From: DATLMR01 sp035634255 | GTDB taxonomy: Bacteria; Acidobacteriota; Blastocatellia; UBA7656 | Length of the DNA stretch: 64,000 bases | Assembly (NCBI GenBank): GCA_035634255.1 | Contig: DASQDI010000166.1 | Coordinates: 1-64,000 of the forward strand | Direction: 5' to 3' | Shown here: in pieces, positions 27,997 to 37,895 of the stretch | How the letters are laid out: each line of letters starts with the position of its first letter | Numbering within the stretch: position 1 is the first letter of the stretch | The notes under the pieces: generated by a model | Databases searched by the model: none | The model's input: the letters and a program-made list of their open reading frames with translations, nothing else | What the model was told of the DNA's origin: nothing | Program-made: the position numbers and the translations under genes

Positions 27997-29754
27997 CTAC
28001 TGTCGCCGCTTAAAAGTGATTCCATTAAACTCTCGTTCACCAACTGCCGAAAACACAAATCCCGCGATCTTTCCTTTATCATCGCGAGTAAAAGAAAGAT
28101 TAATCATGCCAGCCGGAACGGTAAAAAAATCGGCGTATGCAGCGGTGAGCGGAGTTTCGAGATTTTCGCCAATCTGAAGAATGAGATTATTGTCTTTCAG
28201 CGAAATTTTGTAATCCGCGTTAAACTCGTCGCTGTAATAAGTCCCCGCGTATTCGGATAATTGTTGCGGCGAATCCAACGGCGGTTTAACGGGAACGAAA
28301 ATGTCCGGCTTTCCGCTTTTTGTTAGTATTTTTATTTCAGAAATTGTACCGGACTTGTTAAAGACGGGATTTAGCTCCGTTACATCTGTGCCCGCAACTA
28401 TCAGTAAGCGGTTTTCGGAAATTGGCATCACCGGCACTTCGTTTTTCAGAAGCCCGCTGTTAATTAATTTTCCGTCCTTGAGACTCAGCTTAAAGACCTT
28501 TCCGGTCTCCAGGTTTGCATAAATGCCTGCGTAGCGCAGCGCTTCCTTTTCGGGCAGTGCGATTGCCGGCGGTAAAGTTTCCGCAACTCTTTTTTGGCTG
28601 GGCAGCTGAGGTTTCAATTGTCCTTCCAGATAGATGTCCGCGAGCTTCTCCACAATTACACTCGGAAAAATCGCCGCGTTATTGGACAAAGCGATTACCG
28701 TAAATTTTTGTTCGGGAAATGAGACGATCCGCGCCCGATAGCCGGACTGCATATTGCCGCTGTGCATAATTACCGGCAGCCCCTTATATTCGCCCCGCCA
28801 CATCCCGAAGGCGTAACTCATTTTCTCCCCGCTGTTTAAGGTTCCCGGCGTCGTCAAAAGTTTAATCAACTCTTTGTTTCCGACCTTCGGCTCATAAAAA
28901 TTTTGATCCCACAAATACAAGTCTTCGACAGAAGACAAAACACCTGCGGCACCAACGAGGTCGTCCAATGAAGAGCGGGCGCGGATACTTTTATCCGGAC
29001 CGACCGAGTAACCGCTAGCCCGGTTTTTGATCACTTCAAAGCGGTTATCGTAAATCAGAGTATTTTTCATACCCAGAGGCTTGAAAATGTTTTCCTCGGC
29101 AAATGCCCGCAAGGATTTCCCGCTCACGCGCTCGACGATGATTCCCATCAAAAGATAACCGGAATTACTATACTGGTACTTTGCTCCCGGTTTGAAACTG
29201 ATATTCTTTTGACGCGCCAGAATATTTAATATGTCTTTATAACTATAGGCGTTATTCGTGCCGAGCCCGCCGAAAAAGACTAGCGCCTGATAGTCACGGA
29301 TTCCGCTGGTATGATGAATCAAATGCCGGATCGTGATCGTATCGTCGTATTTCGGAATTTCCGGCACGTACTTGCGAATGTCGTCGTCGAGCGACAATTT
29401 TCCCTGCTGCGCCAAAAGCGCGATGCTCAACGCCGTAAATGGTTTTGAAGCTGAAGCGAGATTAAACCGGGTCGAAGGCGTGTTCGGAACGTCGTAATCG
29501 AGGTTCGCCATTCCGAAGCCGCGCTTGTAAACAAGCCTGCCGTCTTTAACCACGCCGACCGCACATCCCGGCATGTCGTTTTTATCCCATTGAGAAAGAA
29601 ACGCATCCACTTTCTTTGCCAACTCATCATCGGAAGGCTGAGTTTTAGCGGTCATATTCTGCTGCCCCAAAATGTCGGTGGCGGTGAAACCGACCATAAA
29701 CAAAATAACGACGACAATTTTTCGTATAAATGAATCCTGGCATCTTTTACGCAT
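27997..29754 (-). CDS. Class C beta-lactamase-like serine hydrolase with C-terminal domain
   Basis: 585 residues: signal peptide (MRKRCQDSFIRKIVVVILF, about 1-30), beta-lactamase fold to about 390 with nucleophile in ASASKPF, Tyr motif YSNSG and third motif HSG, then a beta-rich domain (about 400-585) of the kind seen after such hydrolases. Start 29754 is preceded by GGGAAAAG on the minus strand; 29811 would put 19 residues before the signal peptide. Periplasmic esterase or peptidase, substrate unknown. GC is clearly lower than in the ABC operon next door. The two-component pair upstream on the same strand may regulate it. Confidence 0.87.
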   Translation of the reverse strand: MRKRCQDSFIRKIVVVILFMVGFTATDILGQQNMTAKTQPSDDELAKKVDAFLSQWDKNDMPGCAVGVVKDGRLVYKRGFGMANLDYDVPNTPSTRFNLASASKPFTALSIALLAQQGKLSLDDDIRKYVPEIPKYDDTITIRHLIHHTSGIRDYQALVFFGGLGTNNAYSYKDILNILARQKNISFKPGAKYQYSNSGYLLMGIIVERVSGKSLRAFAEENIFKPLGMKNTLIYDNRFEVIKNRASGYSVGPDKSIRARSSLDDLVGAAGVLSSVEDLYLWDQNFYEPKVGNKELIKLLTTPGTLNSGEKMSYAFGMWRGEYKGLPVIMHSGNMQSGYRARIVSFPEQKFTVIALSNNAAIFPSVIVEKLADIYLEGQLKPQLPSQKRVAETLPPAIALPEKEALRYAGIYANLETGKVFKLSLKDGKLINSGLLKNEVPVMPISENRLLIVAGTDVTELNPVFNKSGTISEIKILTKSGKPDIFVPVKPPLDSPQQLSEYAGTYYSDEFNADYKISLKDNNLILQIGENLETPLTAAYADFFTVPAGMINLSFTRDDKGKIAGFVFSAVGEREFNGITFKRRQ

Positions 29755-29905
29755 ATTATTCTTTTCCCTATCTGCGAGCATTATTAGCCACAAGCTAATG
29801 GTATATTTCACTAAAAGGGCCGTGAACAGGTTTGCGACGAATCGGGGTAGAAAAGCGGCGGATTGACGGCAGGATGAGACAAATTGGATTTATGCCTTTA
29901 TAACT

Positions 29906-30733
29906 CTATCGCGCTTCGTCCAGTAGTGCTTGAAGCCCACGGCGATAACCGCGGCTTACTTTCAGCCGTATGCCGCTGGTCAAAGTGATGACGTAATCGC
30001 CTTTAAAAAGAGGTCGGATCTCTTTGATGCGGTCGATATTAACTATTGTCGAGCGGTGAATTCTGAGAAATTTTTGTGAATCTAATTTAGCGTGAAAGTT
30101 TCCCATCGTCTCGCGGATCAAATGGGTTTGGCTGCCGCTGTGCAGGCTTAAATTATCACCCGCGCCTTCGACCCAATCAATTTCTTCGACCTTCAGAAAA
30201 TAAATGCGCCCGCTCGATTTTATGACCACTCGATCAATAGGGGCTTCATTCGTAGTCTTATCCGTTTTTTTAATAGTCGTCTCCGAAAGCGACTCACCGG
30301 TTTTTAATTTCATGTCTTGCAGCATGGCGAACAAACTCTCGCTGATTTCGCCGAGTTTTTGTTGCCGGACAAAGGTTTTGGCTCTTTGCAAAGCGGTGTT
30401 GAAGCGGTCGTGGTCGAAAGGCTTGAGCAAATAGTCGAGCGCGTGCGCCTCGAAGGCGCGAAGGGCGTGTTTATCATATGCGGTTACGAAAATCGTTATG
30501 GGCATCTGCATTACCCCGACTTCTTCGACCACCTGAAACCCGTCCATTTCCGGCATCTGGATGTCAAGAAAAACAACGTCTGGAGACTGCTCGCGGATTG
30601 CCGCCACGGCCTCTTTTCCGTTGCGGCACTCGGCAATCAATTCCATCTCGGGGTCATCGTTGAGCATCACCAGCAGCGCCTCGCGCGCAAGCGATTCATC
30701 GTCGACGATCAGCGCGCGGATTTTTCGATTCAA
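29906..30733 (-). CDS. LytTR-family response regulator
   Basis: 275 residues: receiver (about 5-125; DDES, phospho-site VFLDIQMPEMDG, Lys in LLKPF), a linker (about 130-165) and a LytTR DNA-binding domain (about 170-275; VEEIDWVEGAGDN, RIHRSTIVNIDRIKE). LytTR regulators bind imperfect direct repeats to control autolysis, surface or secreted functions. It overlaps its kinase by 4 bp (ATGA). The serine hydrolase follows 150 bp downstream on the same strand and is a plausible target. Confidence 0.92.
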   Translation of the reverse strand: MNRKIRALIVDDESLAREALLVMLNDDPEMELIAECRNGKEAVAAIREQSPDVVFLDIQMPEMDGFQVVEEVGVMQMPITIFVTAYDKHALRAFEAHALDYLLKPFDHDRFNTALQRAKTFVRQQKLGEISESLFAMLQDMKLKTGESLSETTIKKTDKTTNEAPIDRVVIKSSGRIYFLKVEEIDWVEGAGDNLSLHSGSQTHLIRETMGNFHAKLDSQKFLRIHRSTIVNIDRIKEIRPLFKGDYVITLTSGIRLKVSRGYRRGLQALLDEAR

Positions 30734-31836
30734 TTCAGTTCTCCTTTTGACTGTTCTTTAGCGGGGAGAAAGGGGATAACAATTTGCGCTATTGTCCATT
30801 CGTTTTCCCTTCTGCTAAGGCTGAAACTATAATCCTCACCATAAAGCTCCGAGAGGCGCTCCCGGGTGGTTTTTAATCCCAAACCGGCGGCACCGTTTTG
30901 CCCGGAAATTTTCTTCAAGTCTTTTCCGTCATCGCGTACTTCCATCAAGACCTGATCGTTTTGCAAGCGAGCCACAATTTGTATCCGGCTGGTTCCCGAA
31001 TTGGAATCCACGGCATGGCGCATAGCGTTTTCGACGAGCGGCTGCAATATTAAATTCGGCACCTGGGCGATAAGGGCTTTCGGATCAATATCCCACTCAA
31101 CGGCAAGTCGGTCATGGAAGCGGATGCGCTCGATTTCCAGATAACGCCGCGTAAATTCAATCTCGTCTTCGAGCGTCAAAACTTGCGTCTCTATGTTATC
31201 GAGTGTTAATCGCAGAAGTTCGCTGAGACGGTTAATCATTTTGACCGCATCCCGATTTTCATTCTTTAGAACCAGAGCCGTAATCGAGTGCAGCGTATTG
31301 AATAAAAAGTGTGGGTGCAGCTGCATCTTCAGTGCCTGAAGTCGGGCATTTGATAGCTGGACGTCAAGCTTTGAAGCTTTTAACATTTCGTTTTGATACC
31401 GCTCGTAGTATAAGAAAATCAAACTATTTGAAAGAATTACCCAGTAAATCAGCATGTTTAGAAAGAGGATGAATACCCAATCATGATCCGGTCGGTAAAA
31501 TTGCTCGATGTTATAACTCGTCAAATCTTTCAAAATGGGTAGAAGAAGTAGAGGCAATCCCTGGACGAGCATCGCCCAAACGGTTCCCACGGATAAGTAG
31601 ATCAGCAAACTCTTAATTAGACGCGTGCGATCAAAAGCAAAGCGGCGCGACAGTATGAGAATTAATGGAGCGTGAATTGCCCAAAACACCCAGAACGGGG
31701 CAAGTTCGGTGATATTTTCTGACACATTTTCCGGCTCATTTAATCTGAGATAGAGAGAAATTGCGCTCACGAGATAGACGATCAAAGCCCCCATTGCCAG
31801 GATCAAAAGCAATTGAAAAGTAGAAATTCGTCGCAT
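30730..31836 (-). CDS. LytS/YehU-type sensor histidine kinase
   Basis: 368 residues. Four hydrophobic segments (about 8-28, 45-62, 75-100, 120-145) are followed by the His_kinase domain (phosphoacceptor His in QLHPHFLFNTLHS) and a HATPase with LQPLVENAMRHA and AAGLGLKTTRERL. This family pairs with LytTR regulators, here encoded by the overlapping downstream gene. Membrane-bound; signal unknown. Confidence 0.92.
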   Translation of the reverse strand: MRRISTFQLLLILAMGALIVYLVSAISLYLRLNEPENVSENITELAPFWVFWAIHAPLILILSRRFAFDRTRLIKSLLIYLSVGTVWAMLVQGLPLLLLPILKDLTSYNIEQFYRPDHDWVFILFLNMLIYWVILSNSLIFLYYERYQNEMLKASKLDVQLSNARLQALKMQLHPHFLFNTLHSITALVLKNENRDAVKMINRLSELLRLTLDNIETQVLTLEDEIEFTRRYLEIERIRFHDRLAVEWDIDPKALIAQVPNLILQPLVENAMRHAVDSNSGTSRIQIVARLQNDQVLMEVRDDGKDLKKISGQNGAAGLGLKTTRERLSELYGEDYSFSLSRRENEWTIAQIVIPFLPAKEQSKGELN

Positions 31837-32016
31837 TTATAATCAAGTATAAGGCACTGGTCGGGATTTTTATATTTAAAGTTCAGACCCATTTCGAGCG
31901 GTTTTCGGTTGCGTTGCAAAGATAATTTTGAGGCGCGAAATAGCGCTGGGCCCCAACGGGAGAATCCCGGTGAGCGGATTCGCAGCTAATCCATTTACGC
32001 GAAACCTATGACAGAC

Positions 32017-32202
32017 TCTCATTCGGACCTGCGGATGACTGACCGTTACACTTACGTGGTTGAACGAAGGAAGGTGGAGGCGCTTGAAAGAATCGCCTGC
32101 TACAACAAGGAGAGAAGCGTGAAATCCCAGAAGGCCGGTCACAAATGGGGCACAATGAAAAAGCGCGGAGCTGGAAGCCCCGCGCTAATTCTTCGAATCT
32201 GA
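32017..32202 (+). pseudogene. Integrase 3' end (copy 1, left island boundary)
   Basis: Only the last part of a tyrosine recombinase survives: SDLRMTDRYTYVVERRKVEA includes the catalytic Tyr region. From 32020 to 32247 the DNA is nearly identical to 51817-52079 apart from scattered substitutions and a deletion of about 34 bp. Sequence left of 32017 is unrelated to an integrase. Confidence 0.85.
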
Positions 32203-32205
32203 AAG

Positions 32206-32247
32206 TGGAGCTGAGGGGATTCGAACCCCTGGCCTCGTGAATGCGAG
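32206..32247 (-). repeat. Truncated tRNA-Ala 3' half (att duplicate)
   Basis: These 42 bp are identical to the anticodon-loop-to-3'-end half of the complete tRNA-Ala(CGC) at 52038-52110; after 32247 identity ends abruptly. The D-arm and 5' acceptor strand are missing, so it is not a tRNA gene. A half-tRNA next to an integrase end is the classic product of site-specific integration. Confidence 0.88.
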
Positions 32248-32409
32248 TTCTAAGCAACTGTATTGCCTTATGCTCCGCTGTCCATAAATCAACTACTTGA
32301 GTCCTACTGTGTCCATTGAGTGTTACTACTTTCCGTGCAGTCTGCTGTCAACGTTGCTGTCATTTTGCTCCGGTGGCTCCGGGCTCGATCTTGTAGATTG
32401 CCCACTTTG

Positions 32410-33735
32410 TTACTTCATGCTCCACTCCGACCCGTATACTTCCTTGTATACTCGTATCGCCTCGTCCTCGGAGGGCAGGCTCAGGCCATCCGTGAACCTG
32501 TTCATGAAGCTGAAAGCGCAGGTCTGAAGCAGGACCTCCACGGCACCCTGCTCGGTGAACTCCGCTCTGATCTTCTCATAATCTGCATCCGTGATCGAAG
32601 TGGGCTCGCGGGTCAGCTTGCGGGCAAACTCCACGGCCTTCAGTTCGCGGGCGCTCAAGACCGCGTCGCTCTTTTTCATCGCCATCAGCTTTGCCGGATC
32701 GACATTCAGCCGCCTGAGCCCGAGCACCTGGTGCAGAGTGCAATAGCGGCACCCGTTCGCCATCGAAACGGCAAATGAGATATGGAGCTTCACCTCGCGG
32801 CTCACCGCCGCGTACTCTCTCACCGCCGCCCCATAGGCTCGCCAGGCGAGTGCGAACTGAGGTGATCGCATCATGGCTCTCTGGGAATTGGCTACGCCAA
32901 GGCCGAGGCCGGAGGTCTGACGCGAGGGATCTTTCGCCGCAGCGTCCATAGCGATTACGGCGCCGATCTCGGCGTCGGAGATAAGGGCCACGCGGGCAGC
33001 GGGCGGTTCGTATGCTGCGGGCGGTCGCGCCTTAAAAGGCGAGCCGTCAATCGCCCACGGCTCGACGGGGAGGCCGGCCCCCTCGGAAAATCGAGTGAAG
33101 TAATTGAAGAAGCAGACCGTCATGGTCAGTTCCACGATCTGCGAGTCGTTGAAGTGGGCTCTGAGTATCTGAAACTCTTCATCGCTCACCCCGTTCACGT
33201 CCCTTGAGAGAGAGACCGAGTACGCGAGGGCCGCTCTGTCGGTGGGCGATAACGTGTGGCTGTCATCCGACCTCATACAACTGAGTAATGCCCTGCCGCG
33301 CTCGGTCGCTCCGAGCATCCTGATCATATGCGCGCCCACGTAAGGGCTGGCATAAACCTGCGCGACGCGCAGGCCCAGGGCCAGCTTCGTCTCCGAAGGG
33401 ACCGCGCCTGAATAGATCGCCGTATTGATGAGGCGGGCGAAAGGCTTGACCGCGGAGGGAAGCGTGGCCAGAGCACGCAGGTAATTGGGCAGGCGGCCAG
33501 CCTCTGACGACTCAAGCGACTCTATACCTTTGAAGATATCCGAGTCTTCCGCCACGAGAGGGAGCCTTGATTTCGCGCCGACCCTGCGACGCGCCTGCTG
33601 CTCAAGCGAGCCGATTGAGACAATCGAGGCGGCGGCCCTTTCCGTATCCCGCTCCCTGAGCGGGCGAGGCGCGGCAAGCGCCTCGCAGCCGGATGAGATG
33701 ATTATGAGCACTGAGAGAATAGAGGAGGCACGCAT
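32410..33735 (-). CDS. Exported double carboxymuconolactone decarboxylase/AhpD-like protein
   Basis: 441 residues: signal sequence (about 1-22, SSGCEALAA) and two CMD-like all-helical domains (about 75-215 and 260-430). Only the second has the AhpD-type redox motif, CRYCTLHQVLG; the first has lost it. The export signal is unusual for a CMD protein. The ribosome-binding site AAAGGAG precedes the start. It follows the TonB receptor gene after 28 bp on the same strand, so the two are probably co-transcribed. Confidence 0.82.
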   Translation of the reverse strand: MRASSILSVLIIISSGCEALAAPRPLRERDTERAAASIVSIGSLEQQARRRVGAKSRLPLVAEDSDIFKGIESLESSEAGRLPNYLRALATLPSAVKPFARLINTAIYSGAVPSETKLALGLRVAQVYASPYVGAHMIRMLGATERGRALLSCMRSDDSHTLSPTDRAALAYSVSLSRDVNGVSDEEFQILRAHFNDSQIVELTMTVCFFNYFTRFSEGAGLPVEPWAIDGSPFKARPPAAYEPPAARVALISDAEIGAVIAMDAAAKDPSRQTSGLGLGVANSQRAMMRSPQFALAWRAYGAAVREYAAVSREVKLHISFAVSMANGCRYCTLHQVLGLRRLNVDPAKLMAMKKSDAVLSARELKAVEFARKLTREPTSITDADYEKIRAEFTEQGAVEVLLQTCAFSFMNRFTDGLSLPSEDEAIRVYKEVYGSEWSMK

Positions 33736-33763
33736 GGTTATTCTCCTTTACCTGTCTTTCGAA

Positions 33764-36700
33764 TTAAAACGAGAACCGGACTCCAAGCTGCAACGTCCGC
33801 GCCTCGAACGCCTGCGTCGATTTGCCGAAAGACGAAAGCGACAGGTCCGTATTCGGCAGGAAGAGGTTCACGTTGTTCAGCGCGTTGAAAGCTTCGATGC
33901 GCAACTGCAGCCGCATCTCATCGCGGAGCGAGAAGCTGCGCGCGAGGCAAAGGTCCGCAGTTATGTATTTCGGCCCTCGGAACGTGTTGCGCCCCAGAGT
34001 GCCGTCGTGTCCGGGGAGCGGCTTGGGAAATATGCTCGCGTCGAACAGGCCATCGATGAAATCCTGATTGCTGAAAGAGGACTTCACACTCCCCGGAGCC
34101 GGGGCGTCGGGCCTGTCATAGAATCCGCCTCCGACAGCGCCGCCGCCGCCGTCCGCATTATAATCGCCGCCCGCCCTGAATGAAGCGCCGTTCCAGACGG
34201 AGAAAGGCCGGCCCGATTGCGCGGTGATGATGGCCGACATCTCCCAGTCGCGCGCCAGCCTGTTCAAAAAGCTCGGGCCGCGAAGCCACTGCGGAGCCCA
34301 CATGACCGAAGCCGAGAACCTGTGAGGTATGTCGAACAGAGATCGACCGCGCTCGCATACCAGGCAATCTATATTGGCGGCCCCCTTACCCGGCTCCGAA
34401 TTATCGGCAAACTGGCCCGTCGACGTGTCGGACGAAGTATCGAGCCACTTCGACCAGCGGTAGTTAGTCTGGACCGAGAGGCCGCTCTTCAGGTTCGCCC
34501 GCAGCTCGGCGGTCATCGCGTGATAGCTCGAAGTCACTCCGTTGGTGACGAACAGAAGCGTGCCGAAGTTGGGGTTTATGCGGTCCTCCCTCCCGTCACC
34601 GAGCAGGTCGCCTTTAAACCGGTTCACGTCGTCTATGCGCTCAAGGTTTATTCCTTTCGTGCCGACGTACCCCATGCTGGCAATCAGCCCGGAGGCAAAC
34701 TCCCTCTGAATGTTCAGGAACCAGCTCTCGCTGTACTGGGTCTTGATCTCGGGATTGACGACGAACCCCGTCGTGCGTATGGGAGGCTCGCCGGGCCTGC
34801 TCTTCACGCCGCCGTTCGCATTGAGGCCGCGCCCGAACTCGGGGTTGAAGGGCACAGGGATGTCGTAAATGATCGTCGTGCCTATCCGGCTTGAGGGCTG
34901 GATTACTCCCTGGATCGCGTCGGGCGGAAGCGCGCGCGCTCCGGCAAGCGACTGGCCGTGATGCGGCTGATAGGCGAGGCTGAAACCGGCCCTCACGGAC
35001 GTTTTCCCGTCTCCGAACGGGTCGAGCGCCAGCCCGATCCTCGGGGCGAAGTTTGCCCGCTCCGGCTTGTACAGGCGGTCTACCCTTCCGACGGAAGCGT
35101 TGGCGAGCCGCTCCCGGAAGTCGTCTCCCGGCCCGAGGATTATCGAAGAGAGCCGCCCTTCCCGCTCGCTCACATCACCAAAGTAATCGTGACGGAGCCC
35201 GATGCTGAAGTTCAACCTCGAATTGACCTTCCAGTCTTCCTGAATAAAGAGGCCGCTCTCATAAAACGTGAAGTAGCGGGGGAAACTCGTCGGCTCTCCC
35301 GTATGCGGGTTGACCGTGAGAGTCTGCCTAAAGGGGCGGTCGGTCGCGAAATCATGCAGCGTCTCGAAGAAGAAAGCGCCCGCGCTCGGAGGGCCTATCG
35401 AGAGCCCTTTGAATATGCGCCTGAACTCGAATCCGAATCGGATCGAGTGGCGGCCTCTATCGAGCGTCACGGTGTCTCGAATCTCGTACGTGCGGAGCCG
35501 GGTGCTCGACTCGAAGATATCTCCGAAGGGCGCCGTCAGCCCGGTCACGGTAATATCTGGCACGACCGCGCCTTCATCGCCGCGCGTGGTGTTGATGATC
35601 TGCACCGAAGCGCGAGCGTCATTGATGGCGCGATTGAAGACGCGAACGTAGCCGAGATTGAAGTTCGCGAAGATACCGTCGAAAGGCCCGCGACTGCCGC
35701 GTATGGCCTTTCCGAGGGTCGCGCGCGATGAACTTGTCCCGCCCAGATCGCGCTGGTATTCGGCGATCCATCGCCCCGTGATCCTGTCGTCCTTGCCGAG
35801 CGAATGATCCAGCCTGACAAGGTACTGGTCGAACCTTATGTAATCGTCTAGCCTCACGGCAGCGCGACCGGCCGCCGGTATGACGCCCTCAGGGGTGAGC
35901 AGGTCCTGCTGGTCGAGGTACCGCTTTCCGCCCGAGCCGGGAAGCGGAGTCGGGGCGGGGAAGTCCTGCAACAGCCTCGCCGCTACCCCCGATGGCGCAG
36001 TGCGCATAACATACTCCCGGAATTCGGGCGTCTCCACCTGGAACGTGAGCGCCTGGCCCACGGCGTTGCGAGTGCCTTCGTACGAGCCGAAGAAGAAGGT
36101 CCTGTTCTTTATGATCGGGCCGCCGAGGTTCGCGCCGAACTGGTTGAACACCTGATGAGCAGGCTCTACGGCGAAGAAGTTGCGGGCGTTGAGGGCCGAA
36201 TTACGATGGTAAGACCATGCCCTGCCGTGAAACCAGTTGGTGCCTGAGCGCGTGCGCAGGTTGATCACCGCGCCGTTGCCGCGCCCGAACTCGCTCGAAA
36301 AATTTCCGGTCTGCACCTGAGCCTCTTCAAGGGATTCAAGGCTCGGCACAATCGCTGGCTCGCCGCTATTGTTCTGGTTGGTGTTCATTGCGCCGTCGAG
36401 AACGTAGTTGTTCCCCCTGTACCGGTTGCCGTTCACGGTGATGACGGGCGAGTTGGTCAGCTTGGTCGAAGACGCGGCCCCCGGAATCACGGTCGCTCCC
36501 GCGCTCAGCTTTGGCAGGAGGAAAATGTCGCGCTGCGCAAGCGGGAGGTTGCTGATTTCGCTATTGACGAACGTGTCGGTCAGGCGGCCTTCGGTCGAAA
36601 CCCTGGCAATGATCTCGCCCGCGCTGACCTCGACCGTCTCTTCGACCGCGCCGACCTCAAGATTGATCGTCAGCTCGGTCGTCTCTCCGACGCTGAGCTT

Positions 36701-36997
36701 GAGGCTCTTCTGTTCAAGCGTCTTGAACCCGGCCGCGCGCGCGGTGATCGTATAAGAGCCGGGCGGAAGCGCCCCGAGAAAGAACGCCCCGCTCTCATCG
36801 GATGCCGTCGAACGGACCTGCGCTGTGGATTCGTTCGTCGCCACAACGGTCGAACCGGGAATGACGCTCCCCGTCGTGTCCGTGACGAACCCCTTGAGTG
36901 CGGCTTCGTTAAGCTGCGCCCTCGTGGCCGGAGGAATCAGCAGAAGCAGAATAGCAGCGAATATGAAGGGACGATTGTGCTGATGGGCATAAAACAT
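33764..36997 (-). CDS. Oar-like TonB-dependent receptor with carboxypeptidase-regulatory domain
   Basis: 1077 residues from Met at 36997 (GAGGAGA upstream): signal peptide (about 1-28, ending ATRAQ), carboxypeptidase-regulatory beta-sandwich (about 32-115; GFVTDTTGSVIPGSTV, PPGSYTITARAAGF), plug (about 125-250) and a long beta-barrel ending in an aromatic strand (LQLGVRFSF). Typical of Acidobacteriota, where many paralogues import or bind polymers; substrate unknown. An in-frame start at 37108 would misplace the signal peptide. The CMD-like gene lies downstream. Confidence 0.9.
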   Translation of the reverse strand: MFYAHQHNRPFIFAAILLLLIPPATRAQLNEAALKGFVTDTTGSVIPGSTVVATNESTAQVRSTASDESGAFFLGALPPGSYTITARAAGFKTLEQKSLKLSVGETTELTINLEVGAVEETVEVSAGEIIARVSTEGRLTDTFVNSEISNLPLAQRDIFLLPKLSAGATVIPGAASSTKLTNSPVITVNGNRYRGNNYVLDGAMNTNQNNSGEPAIVPSLESLEEAQVQTGNFSSEFGRGNGAVINLRTRSGTNWFHGRAWSYHRNSALNARNFFAVEPAHQVFNQFGANLGGPIIKNRTFFFGSYEGTRNAVGQALTFQVETPEFREYVMRTAPSGVAARLLQDFPAPTPLPGSGGKRYLDQQDLLTPEGVIPAAGRAAVRLDDYIRFDQYLVRLDHSLGKDDRITGRWIAEYQRDLGGTSSSRATLGKAIRGSRGPFDGIFANFNLGYVRVFNRAINDARASVQIINTTRGDEGAVVPDITVTGLTAPFGDIFESSTRLRTYEIRDTVTLDRGRHSIRFGFEFRRIFKGLSIGPPSAGAFFFETLHDFATDRPFRQTLTVNPHTGEPTSFPRYFTFYESGLFIQEDWKVNSRLNFSIGLRHDYFGDVSEREGRLSSIILGPGDDFRERLANASVGRVDRLYKPERANFAPRIGLALDPFGDGKTSVRAGFSLAYQPHHGQSLAGARALPPDAIQGVIQPSSRIGTTIIYDIPVPFNPEFGRGLNANGGVKSRPGEPPIRTTGFVVNPEIKTQYSESWFLNIQREFASGLIASMGYVGTKGINLERIDDVNRFKGDLLGDGREDRINPNFGTLLFVTNGVTSSYHAMTAELRANLKSGLSVQTNYRWSKWLDTSSDTSTGQFADNSEPGKGAANIDCLVCERGRSLFDIPHRFSASVMWAPQWLRGPSFLNRLARDWEMSAIITAQSGRPFSVWNGASFRAGGDYNADGGGGAVGGGFYDRPDAPAPGSVKSSFSNQDFIDGLFDASIFPKPLPGHDGTLGRNTFRGPKYITADLCLARSFSLRDEMRLQLRIEAFNALNNVNLFLPNTDLSLSSFGKSTQAFEARTLQLGVRFSF

Positions 36998-37391
36998 GAT
37001 AGGTCTCCTCGATTGGAATGGAAAGACTACTCTACTAAGAGAGAGCCGAATGGTACCTGCGGGCACACGAGTACCCATCACAGTCCAGAGCTTATACAGC
37101 CTGGGCAATGCGAGGCTAGAGCTGGGTTTTCCAGCCCGAGCGGGGATTGTTTGCTCATCTGTGCGGCAGGCCAGCTCGCTTCCGATGGATAGGCTACCGC
37201 ATGTGGAGCCAGGCTCTCCTGGCTCCGCTTTCTGGAGTACGCGCGATCTTATGCCATAGCCGGGAGGACCTTGCCCTCGGCTGCGTCAAATATATTGGGT
37301 AGCAATTCGATGGATCGATGACACCTGTCTACAATGCAAACGGCGTGACATCTCGAAAATTGCTCATTTCTTCATGTCGCCGCGGTTTAGG

Positions 37392-37410
37392 TAGGACGTT
37401 TTTGTCCTAA
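37392..37410. promoter_or_regulatory. Dyad TAGGAC-N5-TTGTCCTAA, copy A
   Basis: AGGAC/GTCCT dyad around a T-rich centre. A second element of the same form lies 67 bp away (37459). Both are 395-480 bp upstream of the TonB receptor start; possible regulator binding sites. Confidence 0.4.
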
Positions 37411-37458
37411 CGAAATCACGTATTCAAGATAACTCTCTAGTCTGTAGGGAATAAAAAG

Positions 37459-37477
37459 TAGGAAAACATTGTCCTGG
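37459..37477. promoter_or_regulatory. Dyad TAGGAA-N5-TTGTCCTGG, copy B
   Basis: Same frame as copy A: TAGGA, then TTGTCCT at the same spacing. It is less symmetric than copy A. Confidence 0.35.
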
Positions 37478-37895
37478 CGCGCGCAGGCGAATATCCGACT
37501 GAAATAACGTGCGCAGGGACGGCTTCAGCGAGATTAAATATATTTAGACGAAGGTGAAAAAAGATCAAAGGTTAGCAGATAAAGGCGATGAGGACACAAG
37601 GGCCGCGCTGGAATCACCAGAAATTGCAAAGGAAGGTGCAAAATCTGGCGATTTCATGAAATGGGGAAAGCCAGCTCAATCCACTCAGCCCGCTGGCGCC
37701 ACGCTTCTGCGAAAAATGCCCAACCCTCAGCACTCGATTTATCTGTTAGCCGAAGCGATTAATCAGCAGGTCTTCGATAGCCAGTTCGGCCCGCTCTATG
37801 CTGATGGACTGGGTAGGCCGCTCTTTCGACCGCAGCAGACCGCGGGTAGCGGCATGATCGAAGAAAGGCGGCAAGTCGCTTCACTAGACTTGCCG

